Source of the DNA: Rathayibacter iranicus NCPPB 2253 = VKM Ac-1602
GTDB lineage: Bacteria; Actinomycetota; Actinomycetes; Actinomycetales; Microbacteriaceae
DNA length: 64,000 bases
Assembly: GCF_003149025.1 (NCBI RefSeq)
Contig: NZ_QGDV01000003.1
Location: 248,001 to 312,000 of the forward strand
Direction of reading: 5' to 3'
Each line of letters opens with the position of its first letter. Position 1 is the stretch's first letter. Shown one piece after another: positions 28,657-37,672 of this stretch. A model generated the notes under the pieces. The model did no database searches and was not told where the DNA came from. It saw only the letters and a list, made by a program, of their open reading frames with translations. The position numbers and the translations under genes were made by a program.

Positions 28657-29357
28657 GCGCGGCAGAGAACAAGGAACCCGAGGTCGCCGCAGTGTCGGAG
28701 GCCCCCGTCGAGACCGCTGCGTCCACGCAGCCGCAGCAGGAGGCTCGTGAGCCCCGCCGCGGCGGCCGCGACCGCAACCAGGGTGGCCGCGACCGCGGTG
28801 GACGTGACTCCGAGAAGAGCCAGTTCCTCGAGCGCGTCGTGACCATCAACCGCGTGTCGAAGGTCGTCAAGGGTGGTCGTCGCTTTAGCTTCACCGCGCT
28901 CGTGGTCGTCGGAGACGGCAATGGACTGGTGGGCGTCGGCTACGGCAAGGCCCGCGAGGTCCCGACCGCCATCTCCAAGGGCGTCGAGGAGGCGAAGAAG
29001 AACTTCTTCCGTGTTCCGCGCGTCGGATCGACCATTCCGCACCCCGTCCAGGGTGAGGCCGCCGCCGGTGTCGTGCTCCTGCGCCCCGCCGCGGCGGGTA
29101 CCGGTGTCATCGCCGGTGGTCCCGTTCGCGCCGTCCTCGAGTGTGCCGGCATCCACGACGTCCTGAGCAAGTCGCTCGGCTCGTCGAACACCATCAACAT
29201 CGTCCACGCGACCGTCGAGGCTCTGCAGCAGCTCGAGGAGCCGCGCGCCGTCGCCGCTCGTCGAGGTCTCGACTTCGATCAGGTCGCTCCGGCCCGTCTC
29301 GTCCGTGCCGAGGCCGACGCTCTCGCCGCCGCGTCCAACGCGAAGGCAGGTGCCTGA
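28653..29357 (+). CDS. rpsE: 30S ribosomal protein S5 with RGG-rich N-terminal extension
   Basis: The S5 core starts around residue 50 ([20 protein letters not shown]) and contains the [14 protein letters not shown] and [10 protein letters not shown] segments. The N-terminal 50 residues are acidic then Arg-Gly-Arg-rich ([18 protein letters not shown]), making the protein 234 residues. GTG start at 28653 overlaps the rplR stop. Confidence 0.97.
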   Translation: MSAAENKEPEVAAVSEAPVETAASTQPQQEAREPRRGGRDRNQGGRDRGGRDSEKSQFLERVVTINRVSKVVKGGRRFSFTALVVVGDGNGLVGVGYGKAREVPTAISKGVEEAKKNFFRVPRVGSTIPHPVQGEAAAGVVLLRPAAAGTGVIAGGPVRAVLECAGIHDVLSKSLGSSNTINIVHATVEALQQLEEPRAVAARRGLDFDQVAPARLVRAEADALAAASNAKAGA

Positions 29358-29539
29358 TGGCCCAGCTCAAGGTGACCCAGGTCAAGTCGAAGGTCAGCGA
29401 GAAGCAGTACCAGCGGGACACGCTGCGCTCGCTCGGCCTCAGGAAGATCGGTCAAAGCGTGGTCCGCGAGGACAACGCCCAGAACCGCGGATACGTGAAG
29501 ACCGTCGCCCATCTGGTGAAGGTCGAGGAGATTGACTAA
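29357..29539 (+). CDS. rpmD: 50S ribosomal protein L30
   Basis: The 60-residue protein starts [20 protein letters not shown] and has [18 protein letters not shown] 29357 overlaps the rpsE TGA by one base; the end overlaps rplO by one base. Confidence 0.97.
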   Translation: MAQLKVTQVKSKVSEKQYQRDTLRSLGLRKIGQSVVREDNAQNRGYVKTVAHLVKVEEID

Positions 29540-30063
29540 TGGCTGAGACGAACAACGCCGCCGCGGAGTCCACGACTTCCGCGTCGGCGTCCACCACCAA
29601 GGGTGCGACGGCGCCGACGACCAGAGAGCATGTGCTCAAGGTCCACCACCTCCGTCCCGCCGCCGGCGCTAAGAAGGCCAAGACCCGTGTCGGTCGCGGT
29701 GAAGGCTCGAAGGGCAAGACGGCCGGGCGCGGCACCAAGGGCACCAAGGCTCGCTACACGGTGCGCATCGGTTTCGAGGGTGGGCAGATGCCGCTGCACA
29801 TGCGCACTCCGAAGCTCCGCGGCTTCAAGAACCCGTTCCGGGTCGAGTACCAGGTCGTGAATCTGTCAGCTCTCGCGGATCTCTACCCCCAGGGTGGGGA
29901 GGTCACCGTCAGCGACCTCGTCGCCAAGGGTGCCGTCCGCAAGAACGAGAAGGTCAAAGTCCTCGGGGACGGCGACATTGCGGTTAAGCTGAACGTCGCG
30001 GTCGACAAGGTCTCCAGCTCTGCCGAGCAGAAGATCGTCGCGGCGGGCGGATCCATCAAGTAG
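29539..30063 (+). CDS. rplO: 50S ribosomal protein L15 with N-terminal extension
   Basis: The L15 core begins near residue 32 ([31 protein letters not shown]). The first 30 residues are a Ser/Thr/Ala-rich low-complexity tail, giving 174 residues. A 17-bp hairpin lies in the gap to secY. Confidence 0.97.
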   Translation: MAETNNAAAESTTSASASTTKGATAPTTREHVLKVHHLRPAAGAKKAKTRVGRGEGSKGKTAGRGTKGTKARYTVRIGFEGGQMPLHMRTPKLRGFKNPFRVEYQVVNLSALADLYPQGGEVTVSDLVAKGAVRKNEKVKVLGDGDIAVKLNVAVDKVSSSAEQKIVAAGGSIK

Positions 30064-30078
30064 CACCAGCAGCTTGTC

Positions 30079-30129
30079 GGTCGAGCTTGCCACGCCGACT
30101 CCCTCCGGGAGCGCGTGGCAAGCTCGACC
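30079..30129 (+). terminator. 17-bp perfect hairpin between rplO and secY
   Basis: GGTCGAGCTTGCCACGC at 30079-30095 is exactly complementary to 30113-30129 around a 17-base loop. No T-run follows. It may reduce read-through into secY or protect the upstream mRNA. Confidence 0.6.
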
Positions 30130-30169
30130 TGTATCCCGCACCACAGAACTGAGCAGGAGACCCTAGGTA

Positions 30170-31492
30170 GTGTTTGGCGCCGTAGCGCGGATCTTCCGCA
30201 CCCCCGACCTCCGCCGCAAGATCGGCTTCACTCTCGCGATCGTGGCGATCTTCCGGCTGGGATCTTTTATCCCTGCTCCGTTCGTCAGCTTTAGCGCCGT
30301 GCAGGCGTGTCTCGCGGGCAACCAGGGCACCTCAGGGCTCTACGAACTCGTGAACCTCTTCAGCGGTGGGGCTCTGCTCCAGTTGTCGATCTTCGCGCTG
30401 GGGATCATGCCGTACATCACGGCGTCCATCATCGTTCAGCTGCTGCGGGTGGTCATCCCGCACTTCGAGACGCTGTACAAGGAGGGGCAGTCCGGTCAGG
30501 GCAAGCTCACGCAGTACACGCGTTACCTCACGATCGCGCTCGGTGTCCTCCAGTCGACCACCCTCATCACCGTCGCCCGCTCGGGTGCGCTGTTCGGCAA
30601 CTCCGGAGTGCCGGAGTGCTCGGCGCTCATCATCACCGACGAGTGGTACTCCATCCTGCTCATGGTCATCACCATGACCGCGGGCACCGGCATCATCATG
30701 TGGATGGGCGAGCTCATCACCGAGCGCGGCATCGGCAACGGCATGTCGCTGCTGATCTTCACCTCGATCGCCGCTCAGTTCCCCACGTCGCTCTGGTCGA
30801 TCGCGCAGTCGCGCGGCTTCGAGACTTTCCTTCTCGTTCTCGGCGTGGGCCTCGTACTCGTGGTCGCCGTGGTCTTCGTGGAGCAGTCGCAGCGGCGGAT
30901 CCCCGTGCAGTACGCGAAGCGCATGGTCGGCAGGCGCACTTACGGCGGCAACAACACGTACATCCCGATCAAGGTCAACATGGCCGGCGTCGTGCCCGTC
31001 ATCTTCGCTTCGTCCCTTCTCTATCTGCCCGCGCTCATTGCGCAGTTCAACCAGCCGGGCGCGGGCCAGGCGGCGCCGGGGTGGGTGTCGTGGATCACGA
31101 GCTACCTCACCAAGGGCGACCACCCGCTCTACATGGCGCTGTACTTCCTCCTGATCGTCGGGTTCACCTACTTCTATGTCGCGATCACCTTCAACCCCGA
31201 CGAGGTAGCCGACAACATGAAGCGTTACGGCGGCTTCATCCCCGGTATTCGCGCCGGCCGCCCGACCGCCGAATACCTGAACTACGTGCTCACCCGCGTG
31301 ACCCTGCCCGGGTCGGTCTACCTGGGGCTCATCGCGTTGGTGCCGCTTGTCGCGCTTGCGCTGGTGGGCGCGAACCAGAACTTCCCGTTCGGCGGCACGT
31401 CGATTCTCATCATCGTCGGAGTCGGACTGGAGACGGTGAAGCAGATCGACTCCCAGCTGCAGCAACGCCACTACGAAGGACTCCTCCGATGA
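30170..31492 (+). CDS. secY: Preprotein translocase subunit SecY
   Basis: The 440-residue protein has ten membrane helices, starting MFGAVARIFRTPDLRRKIGF, with the plug region after helix 1 and conserved cytosolic loops (RRIPVQYAKRMVGRR, FNPDEVADNMKRYGGFIPGI). It is the channel of the Sec translocon. The GTG start at 30170 follows GGAGA. The stop overlaps adk. Confidence 0.97.
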   Translation: MFGAVARIFRTPDLRRKIGFTLAIVAIFRLGSFIPAPFVSFSAVQACLAGNQGTSGLYELVNLFSGGALLQLSIFALGIMPYITASIIVQLLRVVIPHFETLYKEGQSGQGKLTQYTRYLTIALGVLQSTTLITVARSGALFGNSGVPECSALIITDEWYSILLMVITMTAGTGIIMWMGELITERGIGNGMSLLIFTSIAAQFPTSLWSIAQSRGFETFLLVLGVGLVLVVAVVFVEQSQRRIPVQYAKRMVGRRTYGGNNTYIPIKVNMAGVVPVIFASSLLYLPALIAQFNQPGAGQAAPGWVSWITSYLTKGDHPLYMALYFLLIVGFTYFYVAITFNPDEVADNMKRYGGFIPGIRAGRPTAEYLNYVLTRVTLPGSVYLGLIALVPLVALALVGANQNFPFGGTSILIIVGVGLETVKQIDSQLQQRHYEGLLR

Positions 31493-32106
31493 GCTCGAAT
31501 CCGGTCGGCTTCCGTCTCCTGCTGATCGGCCCTCCGGGCGCTGGCAAAGGGACCCAGGCCGCCCGGCTCAGCGACATCCTCGAGGTGCCCGCCATCTCGA
31601 CCGGCGACATCTTCCGCGCGAACGTTGCGAACGAGACCGAACTTGGCCTCCAGGCAAAGACCTACCTCGACGCGGGCCATTACGTTCCTGATGAGCTGAC
31701 CAACGCGATCGTGCACGACCGGCTCCAAGAGGCCGACGCATCGACCGGGTTCCTGCTCGACGGCTACCCGCGCACGACGGAGCAGGTCGACGAGCTCGAC
31801 AGGATTCTCGCCGCCGATCACAACCGCCTCGACGCGGTCGTCCAGCTCACCGCGGACCCCGACGAGGTCGTCGCCCGCCTGCTCAAGCGCTCGCTCGAGC
31901 AGGGGCGCAGCGATGACACCGAGGAAGTCATCCGCCGCCGCCTCGCGCTCTACGAGGAGCAAACTGCTCCACTCATCGACGTCTACGCTGCCCGCGGCAT
32001 CGTCGTCGTGGTCGACGGCCTTGGTCCGGTCGAGGAGGTGACCGAACGAATCGTCGTCGCGCTCGAGGGTCATCGGGTCAGCCGCCTCGATAATCCAGCC
32101 GCCTGA
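31489..32106 (+). CDS. adk: Adenylate kinase
   Basis: The 205-residue enzyme has P-loop GPPGAGKGTQAARL at about residues 15-28, the AMP-binding STGDIFR and GFLLDGYPRT segments, and a short LID (RSLEQGRSDDT), the short form. It interconverts ATP+AMP and ADP. ATG 31489 overlaps the secY stop (ATGA). Confidence 0.97.
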   Translation: MSSNPVGFRLLLIGPPGAGKGTQAARLSDILEVPAISTGDIFRANVANETELGLQAKTYLDAGHYVPDELTNAIVHDRLQEADASTGFLLDGYPRTTEQVDELDRILAADHNRLDAVVQLTADPDEVVARLLKRSLEQGRSDDTEEVIRRRLALYEEQTAPLIDVYAARGIVVVVDGLGPVEEVTERIVVALEGHRVSRLDNPAA

Positions 32107-32108
32107 TC

Positions 32109-32957
32109 GTGGCGCTACGTTCCTCCCTCTACAAGACGCCCGTGCAGTTACGAGCCATGATCGCCCCCGGGCTGGCGACGGCCGCATCGCTCGATGCGGT
32201 TCGTGCTGCGATCCGTCCCGGCATCACGACGCTCGAGCTTGACGCAATCGCCGAAGCGGCGATCGTCGAGCGCGGAGGGCACTCGAACTTCCAGCTCGTC
32301 CCGGGGTACCGGCACACGATCTGCGCGTCGATCAACGACGAGGTCGTGCACGGCATCCCCGGCGACCGTGTGCTCGAGCCCGGCGACATCGTCTCGATCG
32401 ACAGCGGCGCCGAGATCGACGGCTGGAACGGCGACTCTGCGATGACCCTGGTTCTCCCCGATCCTGCCGGACAGCACGAGGAGGTCGCGGCGCGGCTCGA
32501 ACTCTCGCGGGTCACCGAGGGCTCGCTCTGGCGCGGGATCGCCGCGCTCGCCTCCGCTCGGCACCTCAATGAGGTTGGCGCCGCGATTGAGGGGTATGTC
32601 GAGGATGAGGCGGAGCGGACCGGCCGCGTGTACGGGATCCTCACCGATTACATCGGCCACGGCATTGGCCGGTCCATGCACGAGGCGCCGCCGGTCTTCA
32701 ACTATCGGGTTCGCCAGCGCGGCCCGGAGGTGAAGCCCGGTCTCGTCGTCGCGATCGAGCCGATGGTCACCGCGGGCGGCGCCGAGACCGTTGTGCGTGC
32801 GGATGAGTGGACCGTGGCAACCGAGGACGGCACTGCTGCCGCGCACTGGGAGCACTCGGTTGCCGTGCACAGCGACGGCATCTGGGTCACGACGCTTGCC
32901 GACGGCGGCGCTGCGGGGCTCGCGCAGTACGGGATCGTGCCAACGCCGATCGCCTGA
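32109..32957 (+). CDS. map: Methionine aminopeptidase, type I
   Basis: The 282-residue enzyme has GYRHTICASINDEVVHGIPG, the metal ligands in DIVSIDSGAEIDGWNGDSA, GHGIGRSMHEAPPV and the Glu in AIEPM. It removes the initiator Met from nascent proteins. GTG 32109 lies 3 bases after adk, a common secY-adk-map arrangement. Confidence 0.96.
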   Translation: MALRSSLYKTPVQLRAMIAPGLATAASLDAVRAAIRPGITTLELDAIAEAAIVERGGHSNFQLVPGYRHTICASINDEVVHGIPGDRVLEPGDIVSIDSGAEIDGWNGDSAMTLVLPDPAGQHEEVAARLELSRVTEGSLWRGIAALASARHLNEVGAAIEGYVEDEAERTGRVYGILTDYIGHGIGRSMHEAPPVFNYRVRQRGPEVKPGLVVAIEPMVTAGGAETVVRADEWTVATEDGTAAAHWEHSVAVHSDGIWVTTLADGGAAGLAQYGIVPTPIA

Positions 32958-32970
32958 GGATCGGGTCCAG

Positions 32971-34890
32971 TCAGCTGTCGATCACCCGGACCAACTCCTC
33001 GATGAACGCTGCGAAGTCGGTGGAGCGACGGACCAAGCGCTGCACCTCCGCTCGCTCCGCAAAGACCTCCACGAACTGGTCGAAGACCGACTGGAAGGTG
33101 CTGCGCCCCGTCGACGCGAAGGCGATCATCGCGATGACGTTCACCCGCTGCTCGCCCCACTCCATCGGGACGTCGTTAACGACGATCGCGATCGAGGTTC
33201 GTTGCGCACTCATTGCCATCGCGTGCGGCACAGCGAGGTTGTCGGTGAATGCCGTCGAACTCATCCGCTCCCGCTCGATCGCCCCGGCGACGTAGTCCTC
33301 GTCGATGATGCCGCCAGCGATCATGCGGCCTCCCAGCATTCGGATCATCGCCGCCTCGTCGCGGGCGTGCACGTTGCGAAAGAACAGCGATTCGTCGAAG
33401 AACTGCAGGAGTTCGTCCTTGATCTGCGCCCGGCGCCGATGCCGGCGGACGCGCGCGATTGCCCGGCGCACCGTCTCCACATCGTGATCGGTGAGAAAGG
33501 GCTGCACAACGACCACATCATCGGCGTAGGGCCGCTCGGCGATCGTCGTGATCACGAGGTCGGCGGTCAGCCGGTCCCAGTCGACATCGCTGCGCGTGAT
33601 CAGGGAGCGGACCTCGACCTCGGTTCCTAGTGATCGTTCGACCCGAAGCCGCAGCATGTGCGCGAGATCGTAGTAGTTCGGGCACACGATCACGCACGAG
33701 AGCCGCTCCGCCCGCCGCGAGACGCGCTCGAGGAACGAGCCGACATGCAAGGCGATGTAGGCGATCTCGTCCTCATTCACCGCGATACCGCGGCGGCGCT
33801 GCAGTCCACTGGCGAGGAAGACGGCGATTTCGTAGGTCATGGGGTAGCTGGTCTTGATCGAGCGCGTCAGCGGGTTCCGGGAATAGCCGCCCTCGGAGGC
33901 GCGGGCGACGAGATTGCGGACATGGAGGGCGAGCCGCACGATAAAACCCTCGTCGTCCAAGTCGACGAGGTACTCGCGATTGACATCGGCGACGAGCGCG
34001 CGGACCACGGCGAGGTCCTCCGGGTCGAGATAGTTTTCGGCGACCGCGGCGACCGGCTCGTTGTGCCCGGGAGTCGCCACGCGGGTCGTCATCAGGATCG
34101 CCAGCTGCGCAAGCTCGGCGTCGGTCAAGCGCGTCGCAAAGTGCCGCTCGACCAGCTCAGCCAGCAGCGCGGCCAGCTCGCCGTGGATCGCGGGAGAGGG
34201 GTGGGAGCCGGAGGGGTCGCCGATGCCTCGCGCGACCCGATCGACCGCGATCGCGATATGCAACAGGACGCTATTCACTCCGTAGTCATTGATGTAGTAG
34301 CCGCGGGTCTCGAGCGCGGCCAACAGCTCGGTCTTGAACGCGCCCAAGCCGGGGGAGGCAAACTCGCGCTGTACATCGTCGAGCGTGAACACACCCTGCG
34401 CGCTCTCGTCGCGGAACATCCGTGAGATCAAGCGGCGGCGCGCCTCCTCGCTGCCCTCCAGCCGCACAGAGGGGCCGCGCCGGAGAATGCTGAGTCCGGC
34501 CTCGTCGGCGAGTGCTTTCACCCGCCGCACATCCGCATCGATGGTCGACTCACTCACGGACAGCACCTCGGCGAGGGCGGGCACGTCGAGTCCCTCGTTG
34601 CCCTCGACCAGCCGACGCACGATGCTGTAGAGCCGGTCGCGCGGGGTGTCCGGCTCGACGTCCCGGCTGCGCTGCGCGTCGAGGAACGCGGCATACGCCT
34701 CGCGAGCGAGGCGATAGCCGTTCGCGGAGGACTCGACGGGCTCGAGCGGAGCGGCCTGTGCCTTGACTGCGGTGACGTAGCTGCGGACGCTGCGGGTCGT
34801 CACCCCCAGCCGGTCGGCCAGCTCGTGCGCGGTCACCCAACCATCGGCACGGGAGAGATACTCCAGCAGACGTTCGCGGTTGTCAGGCAT
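32971..34890 (-). CDS. mtlR: PRD-containing PTS regulator (MtlR/LicR type) with EIIB and EIIA domains
   Basis: The 639-residue protein runs HTH (residues 1-60, WVTAHELADRLGVTTRSVRS), a second HTH-like segment (LAEVLSVSESTIDADVRRV), two PRDs (about 190-410, with conserved His in YGVNSVLLHIAI and IALHVGSF), an EIIB-like part (CVIVCPNYYDLAHMLRLRVE) and an EIIA of the mannitol/fructose type with His556 in NLAVPHAMAM. Phosphorylation of these sites tunes activation of mannitol genes. It is divergent to the IIB gene over a 236-base gap that should hold both promoters. The gene symbol is by context. Confidence 0.85.
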   Translation of the reverse strand: MPDNRERLLEYLSRADGWVTAHELADRLGVTTRSVRSYVTAVKAQAAPLEPVESSANGYRLAREAYAAFLDAQRSRDVEPDTPRDRLYSIVRRLVEGNEGLDVPALAEVLSVSESTIDADVRRVKALADEAGLSILRRGPSVRLEGSEEARRRLISRMFRDESAQGVFTLDDVQREFASPGLGAFKTELLAALETRGYYINDYGVNSVLLHIAIAVDRVARGIGDPSGSHPSPAIHGELAALLAELVERHFATRLTDAELAQLAILMTTRVATPGHNEPVAAVAENYLDPEDLAVVRALVADVNREYLVDLDDEGFIVRLALHVRNLVARASEGGYSRNPLTRSIKTSYPMTYEIAVFLASGLQRRRGIAVNEDEIAYIALHVGSFLERVSRRAERLSCVIVCPNYYDLAHMLRLRVERSLGTEVEVRSLITRSDVDWDRLTADLVITTIAERPYADDVVVVQPFLTDHDVETVRRAIARVRRHRRRAQIKDELLQFFDESLFFRNVHARDEAAMIRMLGGRMIAGGIIDEDYVAGAIERERMSSTAFTDNLAVPHAMAMSAQRTSIAIVVNDVPMEWGEQRVNVIAMIAFASTGRSTFQSVFDQFVEVFAERAEVQRLVRRSTDFAAFIEELVRVIDS

Positions 34891-35126
34891 CAGGCTCCAG
34901 GCGTGCGGACCGGGGCGGACGCGAGGAGCGCCACGACCCTGCCGCGGGCCCGCTCGGAGCGGGCAGCGAGTCGTTCTTCCTGGCAGTCAATCACCTCGTC
35001 AGCACACGGGGGAGCCCCCGCGCCGCCGCGGCTTCCGCCCCTGCGGAAGATTGTCTACGTCACGCCCGTGCTCCTCGTCACTGATGCTTGGATGGTCCAC
35101 GACCCGGACGCGAGGAGGCGAACGCG

Positions 35127-35507
35127 GTGCGGAAGATCCTCATCGTCTGCGGGGCAGGCGCATCGAGCACGTTCCTGGCCCACCGGCTGAGAGCGGGCGC
35201 AAAAGAGCACGGCATGGATGCCGTGTTCCGGTCCGAGACCCTCACGGGTCTGGAGGAGTCTCTCCCCGATGCGGACGTCCTGCTGGTGGGTCCGCACCTC
35301 GAGTCGCAGTTCGACGTACTCCGCCTCCGTGCGGAGCATGTGGGAGCCGCGGCCGCTCTTCTCCCGCACGACGTCTTCGGAGCGCACGGTGCCGATGCCG
35401 TGCTCGAGACCCTGCCCGCCCTCTTCGCCGCTCGCGCGGTCGTCGCGGGAACGGACGAGGACTCCTCCACCCGCCCGGACACCGAGCCCGACTCCGGGCA
35501 CCACTGA
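35127..35507 (+). CDS. Stand-alone PTS IIB component (lactose/cellobiose type)
   Basis: The 126-residue protein from GTG 35127 (GAGGAGG upstream) has the IIB phosphocysteine loop ILIVCGAGASSTFLAHRL, then DADVLLVGPHLESQFD. The last 25 residues are Asp/Ser/Pro-rich. No matching IIC is adjacent, so it may serve a regulator or an orphan permease. It opens the PTS operon. Confidence 0.8.
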   Translation: MRKILIVCGAGASSTFLAHRLRAGAKEHGMDAVFRSETLTGLEESLPDADVLLVGPHLESQFDVLRLRAEHVGAAAALLPHDVFGAHGADAVLETLPALFAARAVVAGTDEDSSTRPDTEPDSGHH

Positions 35508-35542
35508 TGCAGCCATCGCTGCAGGATCAAGGAGAAACGTTC

Positions 35543-35809
35543 ATGGTCGAGCGCACCGTGCAAGTTGCATCGTCGAAGGGCCTCCACGCCCGCCCCGCCT
35601 CGCTTTTCAGCCAGGCCGCGGCGAAGTCGGGTCAGAAGGTCCTGATCGCGAAGGGCGACGCCACGCCGGTCAACGCTGCGTCGATCCTCGGGATCATCTC
35701 GCTCGGCATCGAGCACGGCGACGCGCTCACCGTCAGCGTCGAGGGTGACAACGAGGAGGCCGTGCTCGAGGAACTCGCCACGTTCCTCACCACCGACCAC
35801 GACGCCTGA
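35543..35809 (+). CDS. ptsH: Phosphocarrier protein HPr
   Basis: The 88-residue protein has the active His15 in SKGLHARPAS. The Ser46-type regulatory region reads NAASILGIISLG; the Ser lies in the standard position for HPr kinase targets, though Actinobacteria rarely have that kinase. It relays phosphate from EI to EIIA. The start ATG 35543 follows AAGGAGA. Confidence 0.95.
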   Translation: MVERTVQVASSKGLHARPASLFSQAAAKSGQKVLIAKGDATPVNAASILGIISLGIEHGDALTVSVEGDNEEAVLEELATFLTTDHDA

Positions 35810-35853
35810 TACCCCTCCGCCCGAATCCCCGCGCACGACAGGAACGAGCACCC

Positions 35854-37545
35854 ATGACGCTGTCCACTCCTCAGACCGCCTACGCCTCCGCCAAGCTTCT
35901 CGGCACCGGGGTCGGACGCGGACTGGCCCTCGGGCCTGTTCTGCGCATGCCGGAGCCGCTTCCCGAGCCCGAGGACGTCGCCAGCACTCGGACCGTCGTG
36001 CAGGAGGAGGAGCGCGCTGTTTCGTCGCTCTCCGCCACCGCCGCAACGATTCGCCACCGTGGTGAGCGGGCCGGCGGCTCGGCGAAGGATGTCCTCGACG
36101 CGCAGGCCCTGATGGCCGAAGACCCGTCGCTCGCCGAGGACGTCAAGACGCGGATCGCCGGGGGCAAAACAGCCGAGCGAGCCGTGCACGAGGCCTTCGC
36201 CGGCTTCCGCGACCTGCTTGTGGCGATGGGCGGCTACATGGCCGAGCGCGCGGCCGACCTCGACGACGTTTCGCAGCGCGTCGTCGCCCACCTGCGCGGC
36301 GTCGCTGCTCCGGGTGTTCCGGAGTCGGACCAGCCGTTCGTGCTCGTTGCCCGCGATCTCGCTCCGGCCGACACTGCTTTGCTCGATCTCGACAAGGTTC
36401 TCGGCCTGATTACCAGCGACGGCGGTCCGACCTCGCACACGGCGATCCTCGCTCGTGAGAAGTCGATCACTGCCATCGTCGGCACAACCGGTGCGCTCGA
36501 CCTGCGTGACGGCCAGCTGGTCATCCTCGACGCCGCCTCTGGCGTCGTTACGGTGAATCCCTCGGACGCCGAGATCAGTGCCGCGAAGTCGCTGATCGCC
36601 GAGCGTGCCGAGATGCTCGCCGCCCCGGTCGCTCCCGGCGCCCTCGCTGACGGCCACGCCGTGCCGCTGCTCGCGAACCTCGGCTCGGTCGACGGAGCGG
36701 CGAATGCCGTCGAACTGGGAGCCGAGGGTGTTGGCCTGTTCCGCACCGAGTTCCTTTTCCTTGATGCAACGGAGGCGCCGACCGTCGCCGAGCAGGCCGA
36801 GCAGTACACACGCCTGCTCGCCGCCTTCCCCGGTCGCAAGGTGGTCGTCCGCGCGCTCGACGCCGGTGCTGACAAGCCGCTGAGCTTTCTCAACGACAGC
36901 CACGAGGAGAATCCGGCGCTGGGTCTGCGCGGATTGCGTGCCCTCCGTGCGAGCGAGCAGATCCTGCGCGACCAGCTCACCGCTCTCGCGCACGCCGACG
37001 CCGCCACCGATGCCGACCTGTGGGTCATGGCACCGATGGTCGCGACCGTCGACGAGACCCGCTACTTCACGGCGATGGCGCGGGAACTCGGCATCCGCAC
37101 CGCTGGTGTGATGGTGGAGGTCCCCTCCTCCGCGCTGCTCGCCGACCGCATCCTCGGAGTCGCTGACTTCGCCTCGATCGGCACCAACGATCTCACCCAG
37201 TACACGCTCGCTGCGGATCGGATGCTCGGCACAGTCTCGGCGTTCCAGGACCCGTGGCACCCGGCCGTGCTCCGCCTCGTCGGAGAAGTCGGCCGTGCGG
37301 GAGCGGCGCTGGGCAAACCCGTCGGCATCTGCGGCGAGGCCGCCGCTGATCCGCTGCTCGCCGTGGTCCTCGTCGGCCTCGGCGCGACGACCCTCTCGAT
37401 GTCGCCGTCGGCTCTTGCAGACGTGCGCGCCGAGCTGGCCGAGCACACCCTCGCCGAGGCTAGACGGTACGCCGAACTCGCGCTCGCGGCCGAGAGTGCC
37501 GCCGACGCCCGTTCTGCGGTGACGGAGGCGATCGCCGCCTCCTGA
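35854..37545 (+). CDS. ptsI: Phosphoenolpyruvate-protein phosphotransferase (enzyme I)
   Basis: The 563-residue enzyme has phospho-His195 in GGPTSHTAILAREK, the PEP-binding GLFRTEFLF and the C-terminal catalytic GICGEAAADPLL with ASIGTNDLTQYTLAADR. It starts the PTS relay by taking phosphate from PEP. It is in an operon with HPr and the mannitol EII genes. Confidence 0.95.
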   Translation: MTLSTPQTAYASAKLLGTGVGRGLALGPVLRMPEPLPEPEDVASTRTVVQEEERAVSSLSATAATIRHRGERAGGSAKDVLDAQALMAEDPSLAEDVKTRIAGGKTAERAVHEAFAGFRDLLVAMGGYMAERAADLDDVSQRVVAHLRGVAAPGVPESDQPFVLVARDLAPADTALLDLDKVLGLITSDGGPTSHTAILAREKSITAIVGTTGALDLRDGQLVILDAASGVVTVNPSDAEISAAKSLIAERAEMLAAPVAPGALADGHAVPLLANLGSVDGAANAVELGAEGVGLFRTEFLFLDATEAPTVAEQAEQYTRLLAAFPGRKVVVRALDAGADKPLSFLNDSHEENPALGLRGLRALRASEQILRDQLTALAHADAATDADLWVMAPMVATVDETRYFTAMARELGIRTAGVMVEVPSSALLADRILGVADFASIGTNDLTQYTLAADRMLGTVSAFQDPWHPAVLRLVGEVGRAGAALGKPVGICGEAAADPLLAVVLVGLGATTLSMSPSALADVRAELAEHTLAEARRYAELALAAESAADARSAVTEAIAAS

Positions 37546-37672
37546 TCCACGGATCCCCACAACCCACCCCCGCACTACCCAACTACCCCGCCTGCACTAC
37601 CCCGCCACTCGGGAGTCGGGACGCCTCAGGAGCGTCTCGGTCACCCGGACCTAAAAATCGGAGAACAACCAC

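Noticed and set aside
30307-32106. Long plus-strand frame appearing to extend adk by about 390 codons
   Set aside because: The extension is the shifted frame of secY; adk starts at ATG 31489, where similarity begins.
35632-37575. 647-codon minus-strand frame opposite ptsH-ptsI
   Set aside because: Antisense of ptsH and ptsI, with no recognisable domain or start signal.
37546-37672. C-rich gap with repeated CACTACCC before mtlA as a possible repeat array or operator
   Set aside because: Only two to three imperfect units; likely simple compositional bias.
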